The notes under the pieces: model-generated
Databases searched by the model: none
What the model saw: only the letters and a program-made list of their open reading frames with translations
What the model was told of the DNA's origin: nothing
NCBI GenBank assembly: GCA_015350385.1
Contig: WNKI01000001.1
Location: 6,094,087 to 6,158,086, forward strand
Reading direction: 5' to 3'
Length of the DNA: 64,000 bases
Origin: Aculops lycopersici
Taxonomy: Eukaryota > Arthropoda > Arachnida > Trombidiformes > Eriophyidae
In this document: piece after piece, positions 30,401 to 44,100 of the stretch
Layout: each line of letters begins with the position of its first letter
Position numbering within the stretch: position 1 is the stretch's first letter
Translations under genes and position numbers: made by a program

Positions 30401-33400
30401 ATGCGGAAACGAAATTAAACGAAAGCTCGTTGGATTATATTATCTTAAACACTCGCCAAGAGCTGGTGCCAGAGTATGGAGGTTGTCTTTCATTTGACAT
30501 GAAGCTTCAATCAGAATTTTCCAGGGTAAAATCTTAGCTCGTAGAATTGGAAGCCCAACATAAATCAAAACCAGGAATAAAAAATCTTTACAGGTTGCTT
30601 TCAAAATCAAGTTTTTCAACCCGTGGGATCAATTCATGATCCCATGTTTTTTCAAATTCCCTATTAAACCCAACGCGAGATTCTCAGGAGCAAAAGTTTA
30701 CCACGTCAGGGTGTCGTCACTTCCGGCGGCAGGCTTATCATTTAATTTGCACCTGCCAGCCAGGTAATCTGAACTTGGCGCTGATCCGTATGCTAATTAT
30801 GCTCGTCGTCGTCGTTGTCGTTGTAACGAGCTTTGCGTTGAATCAAGCCACCGACAAAGAAAACAGAGAGAGGGAGAGAGCAGAGACGAAACAACAACTA
30901 CTTAATATGTAGAAGTCACCTGCAAAATCAACAAGTGGTTGTCGATAACAACAACAACAACAGCAGAACAACTACCAATACTTCTACCGCCACAAATACC
31001 AAACAGCTGGTCGCTCTCTCGTGCCATACCCTCTCCAATTGCTCTCCCTCCTCTCGAGTTCCGATTGGCTTTCTCAAATTTCCTCTCAGTCTCTCATAAT
31101 ACATGTGGTAATCGCTCTCTCGCTCGCCTGCTTTCTTGGATCACGAGGAATTTTTTTTCTTGTCTGGAGGCAAGAATTCAAACAAGAAAAAAGTTGAACT
31201 TGAGATTTTACACAAATCGAGTGGCCACTTGTTGCTGGTTCTCCCAGGTTATCTTGGGGTAGGTAAAAGTTTTGTTGGTGTTGTTGCTCGGGTAAAGTCC
31301 ATAAACCTCCAATTTTGGCAGATGGGCTTTTGGGTTCCTTTCAGATTAAAGTAAAGTCCATTCAGAGATTCGCTTGAGATGGAGAAAACTGCTGCAACCT
31401 GTGGATTGGTTTGGTTTGAATTGGCGCCTTCAACTCTAAGTCGTTGCCTCTCTCTTGCGTGGGCCACCAACGACGACGACGCCACCGCCGCTGCCGAGTG
31501 CGGGCTGGCGGGCCGACAACACATAGAAACACACTTCTCTATGTGTAATTCAAAAGCACACGAACGGACACTTGTTGATTCGGATGCGCGCTCTCGCTTC
31601 GATCCAAACAGGTGGGCCACACGCGCGCTCTGTGCAACTCGACTCTTGAGGGGCAAAAGTTGGTGCAACTTACGTATCATTGAGAGCGCGAGAGTTGAAG
31701 CGAATCGCGCAAGGCACAGAGTTTCGTGTCCATCTCTCAGGTCTGTTTTCTATTGCGAGCGTGGAGGGTGTAGAAGCCAATAAAATACACTGATCTCTCC
31801 TCAATGTTATCCACCCGAAACCAGCGACCGGCAACTAGCCGGTCCCTTGCCCATTTGTCCACCACCATTACGGCTAGCAACGCCGAGCCCATCTTTTGCC
31901 AGCCAAGGCCACACACGTCGCGTTTGGTGGCGCGTCGCGTACAGGTGGTCGCTCTTGTTACTACCTTGCGAAACTTGCTAACCAAACTTTCATGCACGAA
32001 ACGAATGAACCAAGAAGAAAGGCCAACAACTGGACTGGAGCGAGCGAGAGAGAGAGAGAGAGAGAGAAAGAAGATTCGTTCCGCTCGCCAGTCGGCAGTC
32101 CTCTTTTTACTTGTTGCTCATGCTGCTGTTGCTCAAACTACTGCTGCTCGTTGGTTCCGGTGCAAGTTCATCGCTTGCCGTGCTCGTTGTTCATCTTCAA
32201 TTGGCCGCATCTGCTTCCCAGTCGTTTGCCCTATCGCTGGCAAAATCTCACTCACTGCAACTAACGAGAGCCTGTCCATTGGATTGGCTTCGGTTCTCAC
32301 TTTATGCCCATTAGTGAGATAGATAGCAAGGTGGACACGAGCTCAAAGTTAGCAGCTGCTCTTGTTTCCGGCGGACGCGCGCTGAGCGTTAGCACGTCGC
32401 TCGTTGTCATTCTCTCTCTCTCTCTCTCTCCCTCAGGTGAGTTGGATAATTTTCCCTTATCTGCTCTACCCATTTAATCAATACACACAAGAGTTAAGTG
32501 GACGTGACATTGCTGTTGCTGTTGCTATTGCTATTTCTGTTGTGATTTGATGGTGGGTAGAAATTCAGGTTAACCAAACAGTAGTCGACTAAAACCAAGT
32601 GAGCAATGCACATCCTGCTCACTCGATTCAACTGACACACAAAGAGAGTGCGAGAGACACGGGAGCAGTAACAATAAAATCATAATGGCAATCCGCTACC
32701 AAATGAGATCAGCCTGAAGTTTCGCCACTGCACTTTCACCACGGCCATTGTCCCATTGTCTTCGCATAGTCTAACCACCACCGTTGCATTGAACTGCCAC
32801 CTAATGGAGTATCAGAAATATCATTGGCCGCATCGAGCGAGCGACGCGCTTCCAATCTAAATCTGAATTGCGTGCCACCAACTACAACACGCCATCGATT
32901 TCGTATTAAACTAGTGTGAACCAGAACGCAGAAGCTATTGAGAGGGATTCCATTGTCATACAACGACCAATGGACAGCGGCGACGACCTGTTGCGTGAGC
33001 CATCGTCTCGGGCACGGCAACGGCGGCGACCACTTCAACACGCGAATGCGCGCAAAACAAACATTCACACAGCGGGATGAGACTCTTATGCTCCCATTCA
33101 TCTCCCACTTTTCATTCGTTCTATTGAGCTTTTTGCCTTCATTCAACCTAAATCCAGGTATTGGCCAGATTAACCCAATTATTTAATTAGCTTGGCGGCA
33201 GGTAGCCAGGTTGGCAAGCGAGCGAATCGGCCTCAGTCATGTTGGCAACTTCACAGTTACCCTGCAACAGGAGCGAAGTTTGTCCGTCCATCTCATCGGC
33301 GCAATCCTTTCGGATTGCGAACATGCAACAAGTGGAGCCTGGCCGCCGACTTGCCATTCCTTTTTCCGTCTGACAAAAACTTTTGTTAGTGTGTTTGAAG

Positions 33401-36400
33401 CAAGCAGATACAATCGGTCTATTCACATAAATTCAACTCTCTTGGCGTTTTATTTTATTGCCTGCGTCGAGGTTGCAGCTACTTTGCGGCGACGCAAAGC
33501 CGAAGTCGCCGCCTCTGCCACTGGAGTCGATGCCGAGGTCAATAAAAATAGCTAATCCAATTTGCAAATCCCCGCCGATTTGGTTAGCTACTACTCTTCT
33601 AGCTCTCAATCTAGATGCAACAAGTGGTCAGCTAGCCACTTGATCGCCACTCAATTGTCCGTCTGCCTGTCTATTCATGTGAAGGAGTGAGCGAGAGTCA
33701 ATTTATATCATCATCCCTCTCAAGTGCTCTTCTTGCCGGTAGAAGTGGTGGTAGTGATAGTAGTGGTAGTAGTGGTCCGGTAGCCGGTCTTTTGGCTCAA
33801 GTATCTGAAAGCAAAGTAGCTGCAAACAAACTCACCACTCCAGAGTAGGCGTCCGCTTCGAGGGCTTAGGCGCGATGAAAAATCTGGAGTAGCAAATGAT
33901 TTTTTATTGACTCGCAGGCTAGACGACTATCTAGCTCACTTCATAAAGTTGGAAGAGAGTCGTTATATCCGCCGGCTGGCCGTCCGGCTCACCACTAAAG
34001 CTAGCTCACCTCACTAGAGAGAGAGAGAGAGAGAGAGAGCCGATCGTTTTGTTGGCCTGAAAGTCAACCGGCGTCGCCTCCCAACTTTAGTTCTTGGCTG
34101 GCGGCGGCCAAACTTAACTAGCAAAGTCAAGTTTTGCGTCCATCCGCAAGTGTGAGTTTAATTACTCGTTGGCTTCCTTGAACAGTTTGTTAGTTAGCCG
34201 GCAACAAAGTCGATGGCAACTCAACATCAATATCAACATCGGCAACAACAACAACAACAACAGCAAAACTAAACATGAAACTACATGCACTTGCGCCTCG
34301 ATTGCATCTTCATGTTTATTTTTGTACTCACCTCAAGCGAGAGCCCAAAAGTGACTTGAGGCGAAATAGCTGGACAGCCACTTGCAAGGAACTCACTCCA
34401 ATGGAACTGGAGCTTCCATTTAGAATACAAGGAGAGGACTGAAAGTTTATCAAGCACGAACTTTGGTGGCGCCGGTGGAAGTCGTTAGTTGGTTTGTTTA
34501 TCTTTGGCTTGCATCTTTGTGTGCGCAACGAAGCGCTGCCCGCGTATCACGCGACGCGCACTGAATGCAAAATTTCCCCCCCCCTCCTCTCTGTCTTGTG
34601 TGTGACCAAAACTCAAGTCGTGCACTTTTATTATTATTGCTGTAGTTATTACTGTTACTGTTACTGTTTCTGTTTCTGTTACTATCACCATCACTATTAT
34701 GTTATGTAATCAACCACCTCGCTCGACCAATCAAAGTAACTGAGAATGAGATTTCTCAAAGCTTCATAAAAATTTGCACACTTGTTTCAAGTTGCAGCAA
34801 CCTATTCCCTCTGGATAAACAAACAAACAAAATCTACGAAATCGATTGATAAACTCCTTGAAAAGCCCAATTTTCACGCACCCAGTCCAATGGGATTCGT
34901 TTCGTTTCGATTCGATTCAAGTCAATTCAATTTACTAACCGATTCCCATTTCCCACTCCACTCCATTCGTTACGTAATGTGTGACCAAAACAAACCGTAG
35001 GCCCAGCACACGCCACTTCACATGGCTTGCCAGCAGGGACACAACCAAACTGCCCGCCTCCTTTTAATGGCGAACGCAAAAACCGAGGCCAAAAATAGTG
35101 TAAGTACATTCAAATAACTCTCTTTCTACTCTTTTCTAACAACAAAGTCAACTCAAACAACAACAGAAACACTTCGTTTGTCCCTGTTTTTCTCATTGGC
35201 AATCAATTTTATTTGGCACTCGCCGTCTTCGTTCCGGCTGGCCACTTGTTGCTCAGTACGCTGGACGAGAGACGATCAATCAACTTGTTGCAGTCGCCGA
35301 CCGACCGTCCGTCTGTCTTGAAGGAGTCGCGCACCGGAAGTTGCTCTTTTATTCCAAGCGTTCGATTTGCTACGATTCGATTTGCCTCCCACTTGTTGGC
35401 GCCACGACTGACCGAGACTCTAGCGCTGAGAATCCCCCTTATTTATTTCGACTAGCAATAGACGTTGAATGTGACGAGTGAGATTTGAATGGGGCAACAC
35501 TAGACAATGAGTGGACGGAATAGAGGCGAACGAGGCGCAGAGTGGCGCGCAAATGTTGCGCGTCCAATCGATCGGCTTAAGTCGTGATTTAACGGCGAGT
35601 TATTGGCATGGCCGATGTCATTGGTCAGTTTATTTCTTTGCCCAGACTCTTATTTAGTTGCTTGGTTTACCGGTCGGCCAGTTGGCCGGTTGGTGAGAAG
35701 AAGAGAGAGAGAGAGATTAAAGTTGGAAAAGAGTAATGGTAATATGAGGACTCCTTGTGCACAGGTGGAAATGAGAGAGAGAAGTGGTTATCGCTTGGCC
35801 AACAACTCAAAGTATAAACTTGCCCCTTGCGTCGTCTTTTCCGACCCTCCAACTTCCTCATAATGCACCGCCACCGCCGCTGCTGCCGCCACCAAAAGCT
35901 CCAACTTCCAATCGTGAATCGTTGGCGCCGATCACGAATAATTAACGTGGATGCCTTTAGCTGCTTTTGCTGTCTAGTTTTCAATTGCTTCGTCGCCGTC
36001 GTCTTGGTCGTGAACGCTGAACCAAAGACGCCAATCTCTCTTATTTTACCTGCCGTTGACTTTGGCTCGCGTTGGTTTGCTCATCTTCAGACTGCAGTTA
36101 CCAGCGCCGTCACCGTTTAGCATCAAACTTTGGCCAGGTGAACTATGCTAATGGATTTCAGCGCTCATTTTAGGCCTCATCCTCGATGCCGCCGCCGCCG
36201 TTGCCGCTTTTGCTTCTGATTATTTTCAATTTCACCCTCCTCCCGTTTAGTTTCAGCTTAGTGCTCATGTAGTTTGTTGCTTGCGGTCGCTTTGCTCGGC
36301 AGCATCGGCTCTCTCATTTCCTCTCAATTCTGTGGGAATCAATGAGCTTGCAACAGATTGCATATTGTCTGTGTGTTTTGCTGCGCCACAACCAAAGCAG

Positions 36401-39400
36401 ACTTTAAAGGTTCTCACACAGACAAGAGGAAGAGTGATGGAGAGAGTAACCAAATAACTGCGTCCTCTTTCCATTGTGTACGCGAGTTGCGTTATAACTC
36501 GCAGTGAAACAAGTGGGACTACTTTTTCATCTAAATTCCTATACAAGTTTAGTGCAAGATTTCAAATCCCCTCTTTTCGCTTCTCTCCTGTTTAGCACTA
36601 GTTGTAGCGGCGGCGGCGGCAGCAGCTTAATTGTTCCTGGGGCGCAACCAAGTGGCCGAGCACCAGGAAGAAGGAGAAGAGACTCAAGAGGAAAGCGCAA
36701 GAGCAGCGCCCAGCAAAACAAAAGCGCAGCCTGGCATCGTCTGCCATGTGTGGCCACTGGACGCTTGTGAGAGCGCAGTAGTCAAGTGAGCAACCAAGTG
36801 GCCAGCGATCGATCATTACCGGCGAGCAGCGAGCGAGGTGCAATGTGGAGAAAGTGACTCTACGAGCTGCGAGTTGTAGGTTTCTCCTTGCAAGTTTACC
36901 TGATGCGCCTCATTGCGCTCGTCGGCCTGTGGCTTGCGAGTGCAGCTCACCTGCCGACTCTCTCTCTCGCTCGCTCGCTCGCTTATTGGCCGGCCACTTG
37001 AAAGAAAACTCACTTTCCCTTGAGTTGCCGCAAGGAACTCGAAGCTCCATGCGAGAGAAAGAGAGAAATGCGATAATGCAAAAAGTTTAACAGGTGGCGG
37101 CTACCTGAGACCTTGGGCTGCGACTGGAGCAATGGCGCGCTCGTGATGCAGTCTGTTAAGAGCCGCGACTCCGTGCAAAACTTTCCCTTCTTTTCTCTCG
37201 GTCGAAGAGGACAACACAATTATTGGCCCTTATGCAATACATTAGGCCAAAGTCTTTTGGTTGGGCGGCGCCGCCGGTGCAGCTGCAACTCCCACTGCCA
37301 TCGATGCTGATGCCGTCGACTTGAAAGGAGGCCAGCAGGAAGTGGCCCTTAAAACTGGACCAAAAGTCAGTGGGAATTTGTGCAAAGTTTGAATGGCTCT
37401 CTCTCTACCTCTTCAATTGGAGGAGGCCGCTTCTATCTTTCTCTTTCTCTCGACCAACCGATCTGACTCGACTCAAATCGACTCGAAGAGGTTGCGCCCA
37501 TTAGAGTGTGCAATTTGCATGATCTCAAAGTCGAGGTTGCCTCATTTTGGGGCCACTCATACGTGATCCTCGCGATGGGCCAGCCACAACCACCTGTCAC
37601 GGAGTGGAGCGGTGCGGCGCCAGGAGCAGTCAGCTCTTGGTGAGTGTATTATTTCCAAGAGGAAAATATAAGCACGAAAAGGTCGATAGATGGATAAAAA
37701 AACTCTAACTGACATTTCTCGAGGGAGCGGAAGTGGATAGGAGAAGGCGCCGCCGCTATACTTCATTCCAATTAAACTCCCTTCTTCTTCTCTACAACTT
37801 CCAAGAGGGAAACCTCAATTAGACCGGCTAATTGAATGCGACTGCAATGGATGCAGTCGAGCCCAAAGCGGAATCCGAGTTTATTCTATCTGCTCTGATA
37901 GAATGGAGACCCGGAGCTGGGGATAAAATGATAAGCACCCAATGATTTATGCGCGCGACTCGAGAGGCGCAACTGATTGCTCGCTAGTTGCGCCTCTTTT
38001 CGACTTTGAAGTAAGAAAAAAAAATCCACTTTAATTTCAGTATGGTCAGCAATTCCATTCACTTGTGTTATCATTTCCTCTCCGATTGCAAAGAAACTCG
38101 CGTTAGTCTCCAGTATAAGGCAAAGACTAACTAGCGAGCGCCGATGATAATGGGCCGACCAAATCGAGGCGTCCAATGGAGACCACGACGAGTGGGCGCG
38201 CTTGCTTTGGCGGTGACGGTGGTGGTAGCGGTAGCTGCATCAACGGCAACGGCAACGGCAACGGCAACAGGAACAGCAAGCAACAAGTGGCCATCGCTGA
38301 AGGAGATACATGTACTCAATCAGTCGGCCCATTGGGCGAGTGTTTGCTGTTTGGTGTTTTTGTGTGTCTCTGCGCGCATCTCATTACACGGCGCCGGCAA
38401 CTTCCACTCGAAGGAGGACCACAAAATTGCAGATAGCGACAGAGTTGAATGGGCGCTTGGAACGCGAGATGCGACGGCTAGTTGGATGGAAGCCAGTTTT
38501 TGCTGCTGCTGCTGCCGGAGTGTCTGTGTAAGTGGAACTCTGGAAAGCTTATGAAAATTTATGGAAAAATTGGCATAGCAACAGAGCTGAGAATGATTAG
38601 GCCCATTAATCATAGAGACAGAAGTAGCAACAGCAGCAGCAGCGTCGAGTTGGCTTTAGAGCAACAAGTGGTCGCTTCTTTTCTTCTCTGTCTCTCGGCC
38701 GGTTGGCTCGGCAGTGAACTTGCATGAAGCGAATGATACAACAGAGGCCCAGTGTGTGTGTGTTGTGGTAGTAGTGTGGATCCACAGGTTGCCGCGCACT
38801 CTGTTCTCGAGGCAAATCGTGTGCAGCGGATGACGACGACGACGACGATGATGATGATTTTGTTGCATCAAAACTCGATACTCAAAACTCTTGGTCGCTG
38901 CGAGCGCAAATCAAATCAAAATTTAAAACTTTTTTCCAATTTTCATTGCCACTGGGCTAGTCGTCCAGTTTGCTGGCTCGCTGAACTGCCCCAAGAGCTC
39001 TCCAGTTCCGCCTCGATCTTGGCCGCTTCAGCAACCTGTTGTTGTTGCTGCTGCTGTTGTTGTTGTTGTTGTTACCAGATCACTGTGTTTCGTGATTACA
39101 TCATTCGCCGGCAGTTAGTGAGCCAGGTAGCCAGATGAATGATCGACGAAGGCAACTCCACCAGGCCTATTGGCATTCATTGCTCCTCAAGTCTCGAGGC
39201 CCGAAACTAAAGAGACTCCAGCTCTAGCCAAGAAGAAGAAGTGGAAAGACACACAAAAGTGTTGCATGCAAATGAGCAGTCTACCTGTCCGCTAGATGCT
39301 ACACAACTCCTGCTTGCAAACTAATGAACTTTATAGCAAGTCCCCTGCCTCTCCTTCTGCCGCAATATCTAACCAAACCAAGTCCGACGGCAAGACCGAG

Positions 39401-41075
39401 GCGGCTGATTAATTGCGCGCAATCAACGAGCGAAAAACCAAACCGCAACTCTGAGCCATTGCTTCAGTTGCTCCTGCTGCTTCAGGTTAAAGGTTCAGGT
39501 AGTTCAATCTAACAGTTTACTCTGCTTTACTTTGGCTCGGCTTTAGTCCAGTCCAGTCCAGTCCAGTTTAGTTCGGTTCGGTTCGGTTCGGTTCTTTGGC
39601 CAAGCGGCTGATTGTATTACTCGCAAGTATCACCTCTTGCCTCAACTACCACAACTAGAGCTAAATTCGGCCAGCCAATCTAAGCGAACGTCTAAATTTG
39701 TCTCGAGCGGTCAGTTTAGTTGGTCGTTTGTATCAATTTGCCAACCGACCAAGTTTAGTCTCTCGAGTTTAGTTTAGTTGGTTCCCGCGCCCACCTGTTG
39801 CCTCATGTGAGCAGTGGATCATTGCTGCATACTGAGCGAGCGAGATGCTCGCTTCTGGGCAGCTCATCTTGCTTGCACAGGTATTAGCATGAGCATGCAA
39901 AGTTGCGCGCATTTCGGATTATCAGCTCAAGGTCGATGCGACTCGAAGAGGGGAGAGAAAAGAAGATCCCAATTCTTGCGAGAAGAATTAGGATTATGGC
40001 GCACTAGCTGCCCATTGCCTCTGCGGACTGCAGTTGGCATAGTTGGCATTCCCTCGTTGGCCCGCAAAGGGAAGCCTTGGAAACAGGTGAACTGCTTTAC
40101 CTGCGAGCAAAACCTGTGAGCGCGCATAAGAAGAGCCTCCTCTAGCTTAGGGCGCGCCGATTCTGGATTCTCCATCGAGGAATTCATTATTTTCCACCAC
40201 TTTTGCGCGCAAAGTTGATATTCCAGTTGCTGAGAAAATCAAGAGCAACTCAATTTTGGTATCGGCAACTTTTTTCCCCTCGTCGTCTGCAGACTGCAGT
40301 GCCCTTACCGCGGCTCAGGTTACGCAACGAGTGTAAATGCGCTCGTGCTTTTGTGTGCGTGAAAAACAAGAGACTTTTTACAAAGCAGCAACAAGTTGTT
40401 GCCGCTTTCTCGCCTCCGTCGTCGCCGTCGTCGTTTATTCAGCTCGTTGTTACATCAAACGACTCAAACGATTCCAATGACCACGACAACTAAACTAAAT
40501 CCGCAGCTACAATGGTCAACGGGATTGAACTTGTAGCATCCGAAAAGGAGCGCGAGTTTGCTGGTCAGTTCGCAGACAAGAGATACACAGGAAGCGCCGA
40601 GGGTAGAGCGGTAGACGTTGCTTCTCGCCTGTCAATCGGTTGCCTCGAGAGATTTTAAAGAGATTCTTCGTCGTCGTCGTCATTGGTGAGTCAGCTGATC
40701 CCTCGTTGGCCACCGGAGAGCGATGAATGCGATCAACGTCAAACTCTCATGTCCATCGACATTATCCATCCATCGTAACAATGAGCCGACTTGACTGATC
40801 TGCTGCCATGGCAGTGGCCGCGGCCGCTGCTGCAAATTTTGCTGCCGTCTCGCGAAACTCGCAACTCGAAAGCCTCAACCCTGAAAACAACAAGTGGTTG
40901 AAACGGTTGCGCAATTCAGAAACGCGCGCTTCCCTCGTCTCGCTAACAGCAACTAGCCAACGAGATTACGCACACAATTGGCGGAAACCGCGGCCGAGGC
41001 AAAGCTAGCCAGCGATCGAGAGAGTTTCGAGTTCAACTTGCGGTCGGCCGCCCGAAAGGTAGCTACCTGGCTGGC

Positions 41076-41116
<41 letters not shown>

Positions 41117-44100
41117 CCGCGAAACGAGCACGACCAAAGCAGGGGCGAGTAAGTTAGCGAGTCCACCTGTTGCCACCGAGCGGCCCTCTGAAGCAAACAT
41201 TGAAACACTCGCTCGATGCCTAGACCTCGAAGGCAATGGACTCGACTCCGGCGGTCATTCCAAGATCCAATGGCGGCGCCACTCCGATGCTTCCGCCGCC
41301 ACCATAGCCAATGCAACGGTCGCAACGAGTGTGAGTGTGTAGGCAAATCAACGGGCAAGTCAAATTGCCACTTTGGCTCCAGGAGCGGGGAGCCGCCTGA
41401 GCACCCGTTGATTCTGACGCTCGCTTGGCGTGAGTTTAGGCCACCTTCAGCGAGCGAGGCTAGCAAAAAGAGCTGCTGGCGCAAAGGATTGGCCACTTGG
41501 TTTGATGGACTTTTGCGATCAGGACATTGACTGTTGTCGTTGTTGCCGTTGCTGTTGCTGTTGGTTACAAGGCAATAGAAGGGCCACAAATGGCGAGTCT
41601 CCGCCGAATTTCGACGCGGCTATGAATGCAAATATCCGCTGAGTTTCGGGACTCCAAGTTACGACGACGACAACAACAACAGCGGCTGCATAGAGTGGCT
41701 GAAAATAATAACAAGTGGCCATTGCTTAACGGTCAGCTCGCCCGCTGATTTATAGCCAATAACAGCGAAGCGGCGGTGAGTTTACAGTTAGAAATTTTGT
41801 CGTCCGATCGCTTGGCTCAACTTTATAGTGGCGAGATTTAGTTGCGAGTTCCTCGATTATAACTCAAGTCAACTTGTTGCTGTTGTTGTCGTCGACGTTT
41901 TATCGCTTCCTCCAATCGATCGGTAGTTTTTCCTCCGACTTTCAAAATCGTAGTTCCATTCGGCTACCATTTTCTCGTTCTCCTCATCTCATTTGATTCG
42001 AAGCGAAACTTTCATCTGATCTCAAGGCGGAATGCAATTCGAGCTGCTAGTCAATTATGATAAACAAAACAGGTTAGCCAGCCAATTGGGCATTTGATTG
42101 TGTCGCCTGATCGATTTTTTTTGCCCCTACCCAGTGGAAACCTTTTACCTGTCTACGATTTTTGACTACATCGCTAGCGAAGTGTCAGAAGTAATTGAGC
42201 AACAAACTGTCATGTTCCGGTCACTATCTCGCGCTTCCGGAGACGAGAAGCTAGTTAGTCTGCGACAGGTGAGTGGAGAGTCACCTGTTGATTCACCGAG
42301 TTGCAAATTGTAAGTGGCCGCCACTGGTTTATTGAGGGAAAGAGAGAGAGAAGGCAGATTGCATCTCATGCTGCCGTACACCTCCGGCGGCGACCGACGA
42401 TTGCGCGCTAACTCGCTACCGGTCGTGTGACATTTTTATCCACTCCGCCGACTTTCAAGCTGATTCCTATCTCCCTCTATCGCTATCAAGTTTGGCACAG
42501 TAGTAGCTATGGTAGTGGTAGTTCCCATGAATATTAAACTTGAAAATCGGGCGACAATTTTGGCGCCAAATTGGATTCACCGCTCCCACCACCTGTTGTT
42601 GCTTTTAGTGCTGCTGCTCCTATCTTAACTTACAGCTTTCTATCTGCTCTCTGCACTCCCGCGGCGACTAATTGAATTTGACGCTCCCCCTTACTCACTA
42701 AAAGTCTACCTGGACGGCTAATGATCTCCATTTGTACGAGCATACAGACGGACATTTTCGTGCTACCACTAAACTTGTGTGAGACTTTACACAAGTTTGA
42801 TTCAACTTTACAAATAAACCAACCAACCCACAAACTAACTAACTCCATCTTCTTCTCTTACTTACTTCCTCTGCAAAATCAACCAAACTCAACTCGACTC
42901 AACTTAACCAAACGCAAACAACAAACTGGCTGGTCACAAACAAACAAACAAACAAACACATTTATACATTCACGAAACAACACCGTCTATTAACTTGACA
43001 AACACTATGATGATGATAATGATGATGAACTTGGATCAACTCTCGTCGCAACTTCCGCTGACCGCCGCTACCACTACCACGAAAACAAATAGTACGGGGA
43101 CACGCCCCTTCACACCGCCGCCCGCTACGGGCACGCGGGCGTGGCACGAATCCTACTCAGCGCAAAGAGCAATCCAAATCAAGTGAACAAGGTAAGTTTC
43201 TTCATGCACCTGTACAAAGAGCTTGAACCAAGACTAGGTTTCGTTTGTTGTGGTCTAGACGCTGAACACATACCCTCAATTTCAACTGAAAATTCACACA
43301 CTGGCTCACTTGTCGCGCGAGTCACCTACCTGTTGATGCAGTTGGAGATTTACAAGTTGCCCAAACCGACTGACCGATCTGACGACGTCGCCGCCGCAAC
43401 AGGTGGATGTGAACTTTTCTCCTCGAGCAAAAACTCACACATATACTTGCGTTGCAGTGAGCTCAGTGCGTCGACAAGCAGTGGTCATCATCACAGTTAG
43501 CCAACCAGTTGGCAGGTAAACGAGTGGTCATCATAATTTTGTCATCCTCTCTCTCTCTCCCTCTCCCGCCAGTTGGATGATAGCTGAACTGTCTACATTT
43601 TAGGGCAACTAGCGTCTCGAGGGGAAAATGGCCAACAAACGACAACAAATCATCTCCCTGTTTCCCATCATCTTCAACATCATTGGGGTTTGAGTCTGGA
43701 ATCTGGTCTCAAAACTCGTAGAGACAAAAGTTGGCTAGCTAACTGTTTCTTTTTCTTGTTATTGACATGCAAAAATGCCACAGTTAAGACCGCAACTTCC
43801 GTGACATTGTTCCAGCAAGTGGCCGGTTGCCCTGCGTCGATTCATAATTTAGTTTAGTCTCGTTTCGTTTCATTTTGCTCGAAGTGGCCATAATTCACGC
43901 GCATAGTAGACCGGTAAAATTTCCCATCATCACCGGCCGTCAACTTGTCGAAGGCACTTCAATGGCCGCTTCGCAATCAATTTTGTAGCAAGCCAAGTTT
44001 TGCTCAACTCGTCGATTGAAGCTCGTCTCGTCGTCGCCGTTCTTCCATGTAACCCAAGTTCTTTTTATATCCTCCGAGAGCACAACTCAAAATAATCGCT

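Larger units (their letters stand above)
25522..35000 (+). other. Intron 2 of the Diego/Diversin-like gene (9.5 kb)
   Basis: Hosts the antisense CAP-domain gene (27008-28060). The remainder has no ORF with a recognisable domain. It is rich in CAGGTAA/CAGGTAG and TTACCTG/CTACCTG heptamers (17 by eye before 31 kb), AACAAGTGG 9-mers, GA/CT tracts and a pentanucleotide repeat, and carries a candidate recursive splice site at 32436/32437. Acceptor: ACAAACCGTAG with no pyrimidine tract. Confidence 0.75.
35100..43092 (+). other. Intron 3 of the Diego/Diversin-like gene (8.0 kb)
   Basis: No supported coding region. Contains AACAAGTGG 9-mers on both strands (35242, 35389, 38282, 38663, 40889, 41710), CAGGTAA/G heptamers, an AAT microsatellite, GA tracts and (CAACGG)n-like and GTTCG-type short tandem repeats (about 38238 and 39574). 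Acceptor ACAAATAG lacks a pyrimidine tract. Confidence 0.7.

Noticed and set aside
31804..32322. 172-codon ORF in intron 2
   Set aside because: Composition of translated microsatellite and GC-rich intron; overlaps frames of similar length on both strands and has no domain.
33458..33555. Ankyrin-like end (AEVAASATGVDAEVNKNS) in intron 2
   Set aside because: Lacks the TPLHxAA half of a repeat, and there is a stop but no GT donor after it.
41005..41589. 194-codon minus-strand ORF with an isoleucine run
   Set aside because: The run is the AAT microsatellite read on the other strand; the remainder has no recognisable domain.
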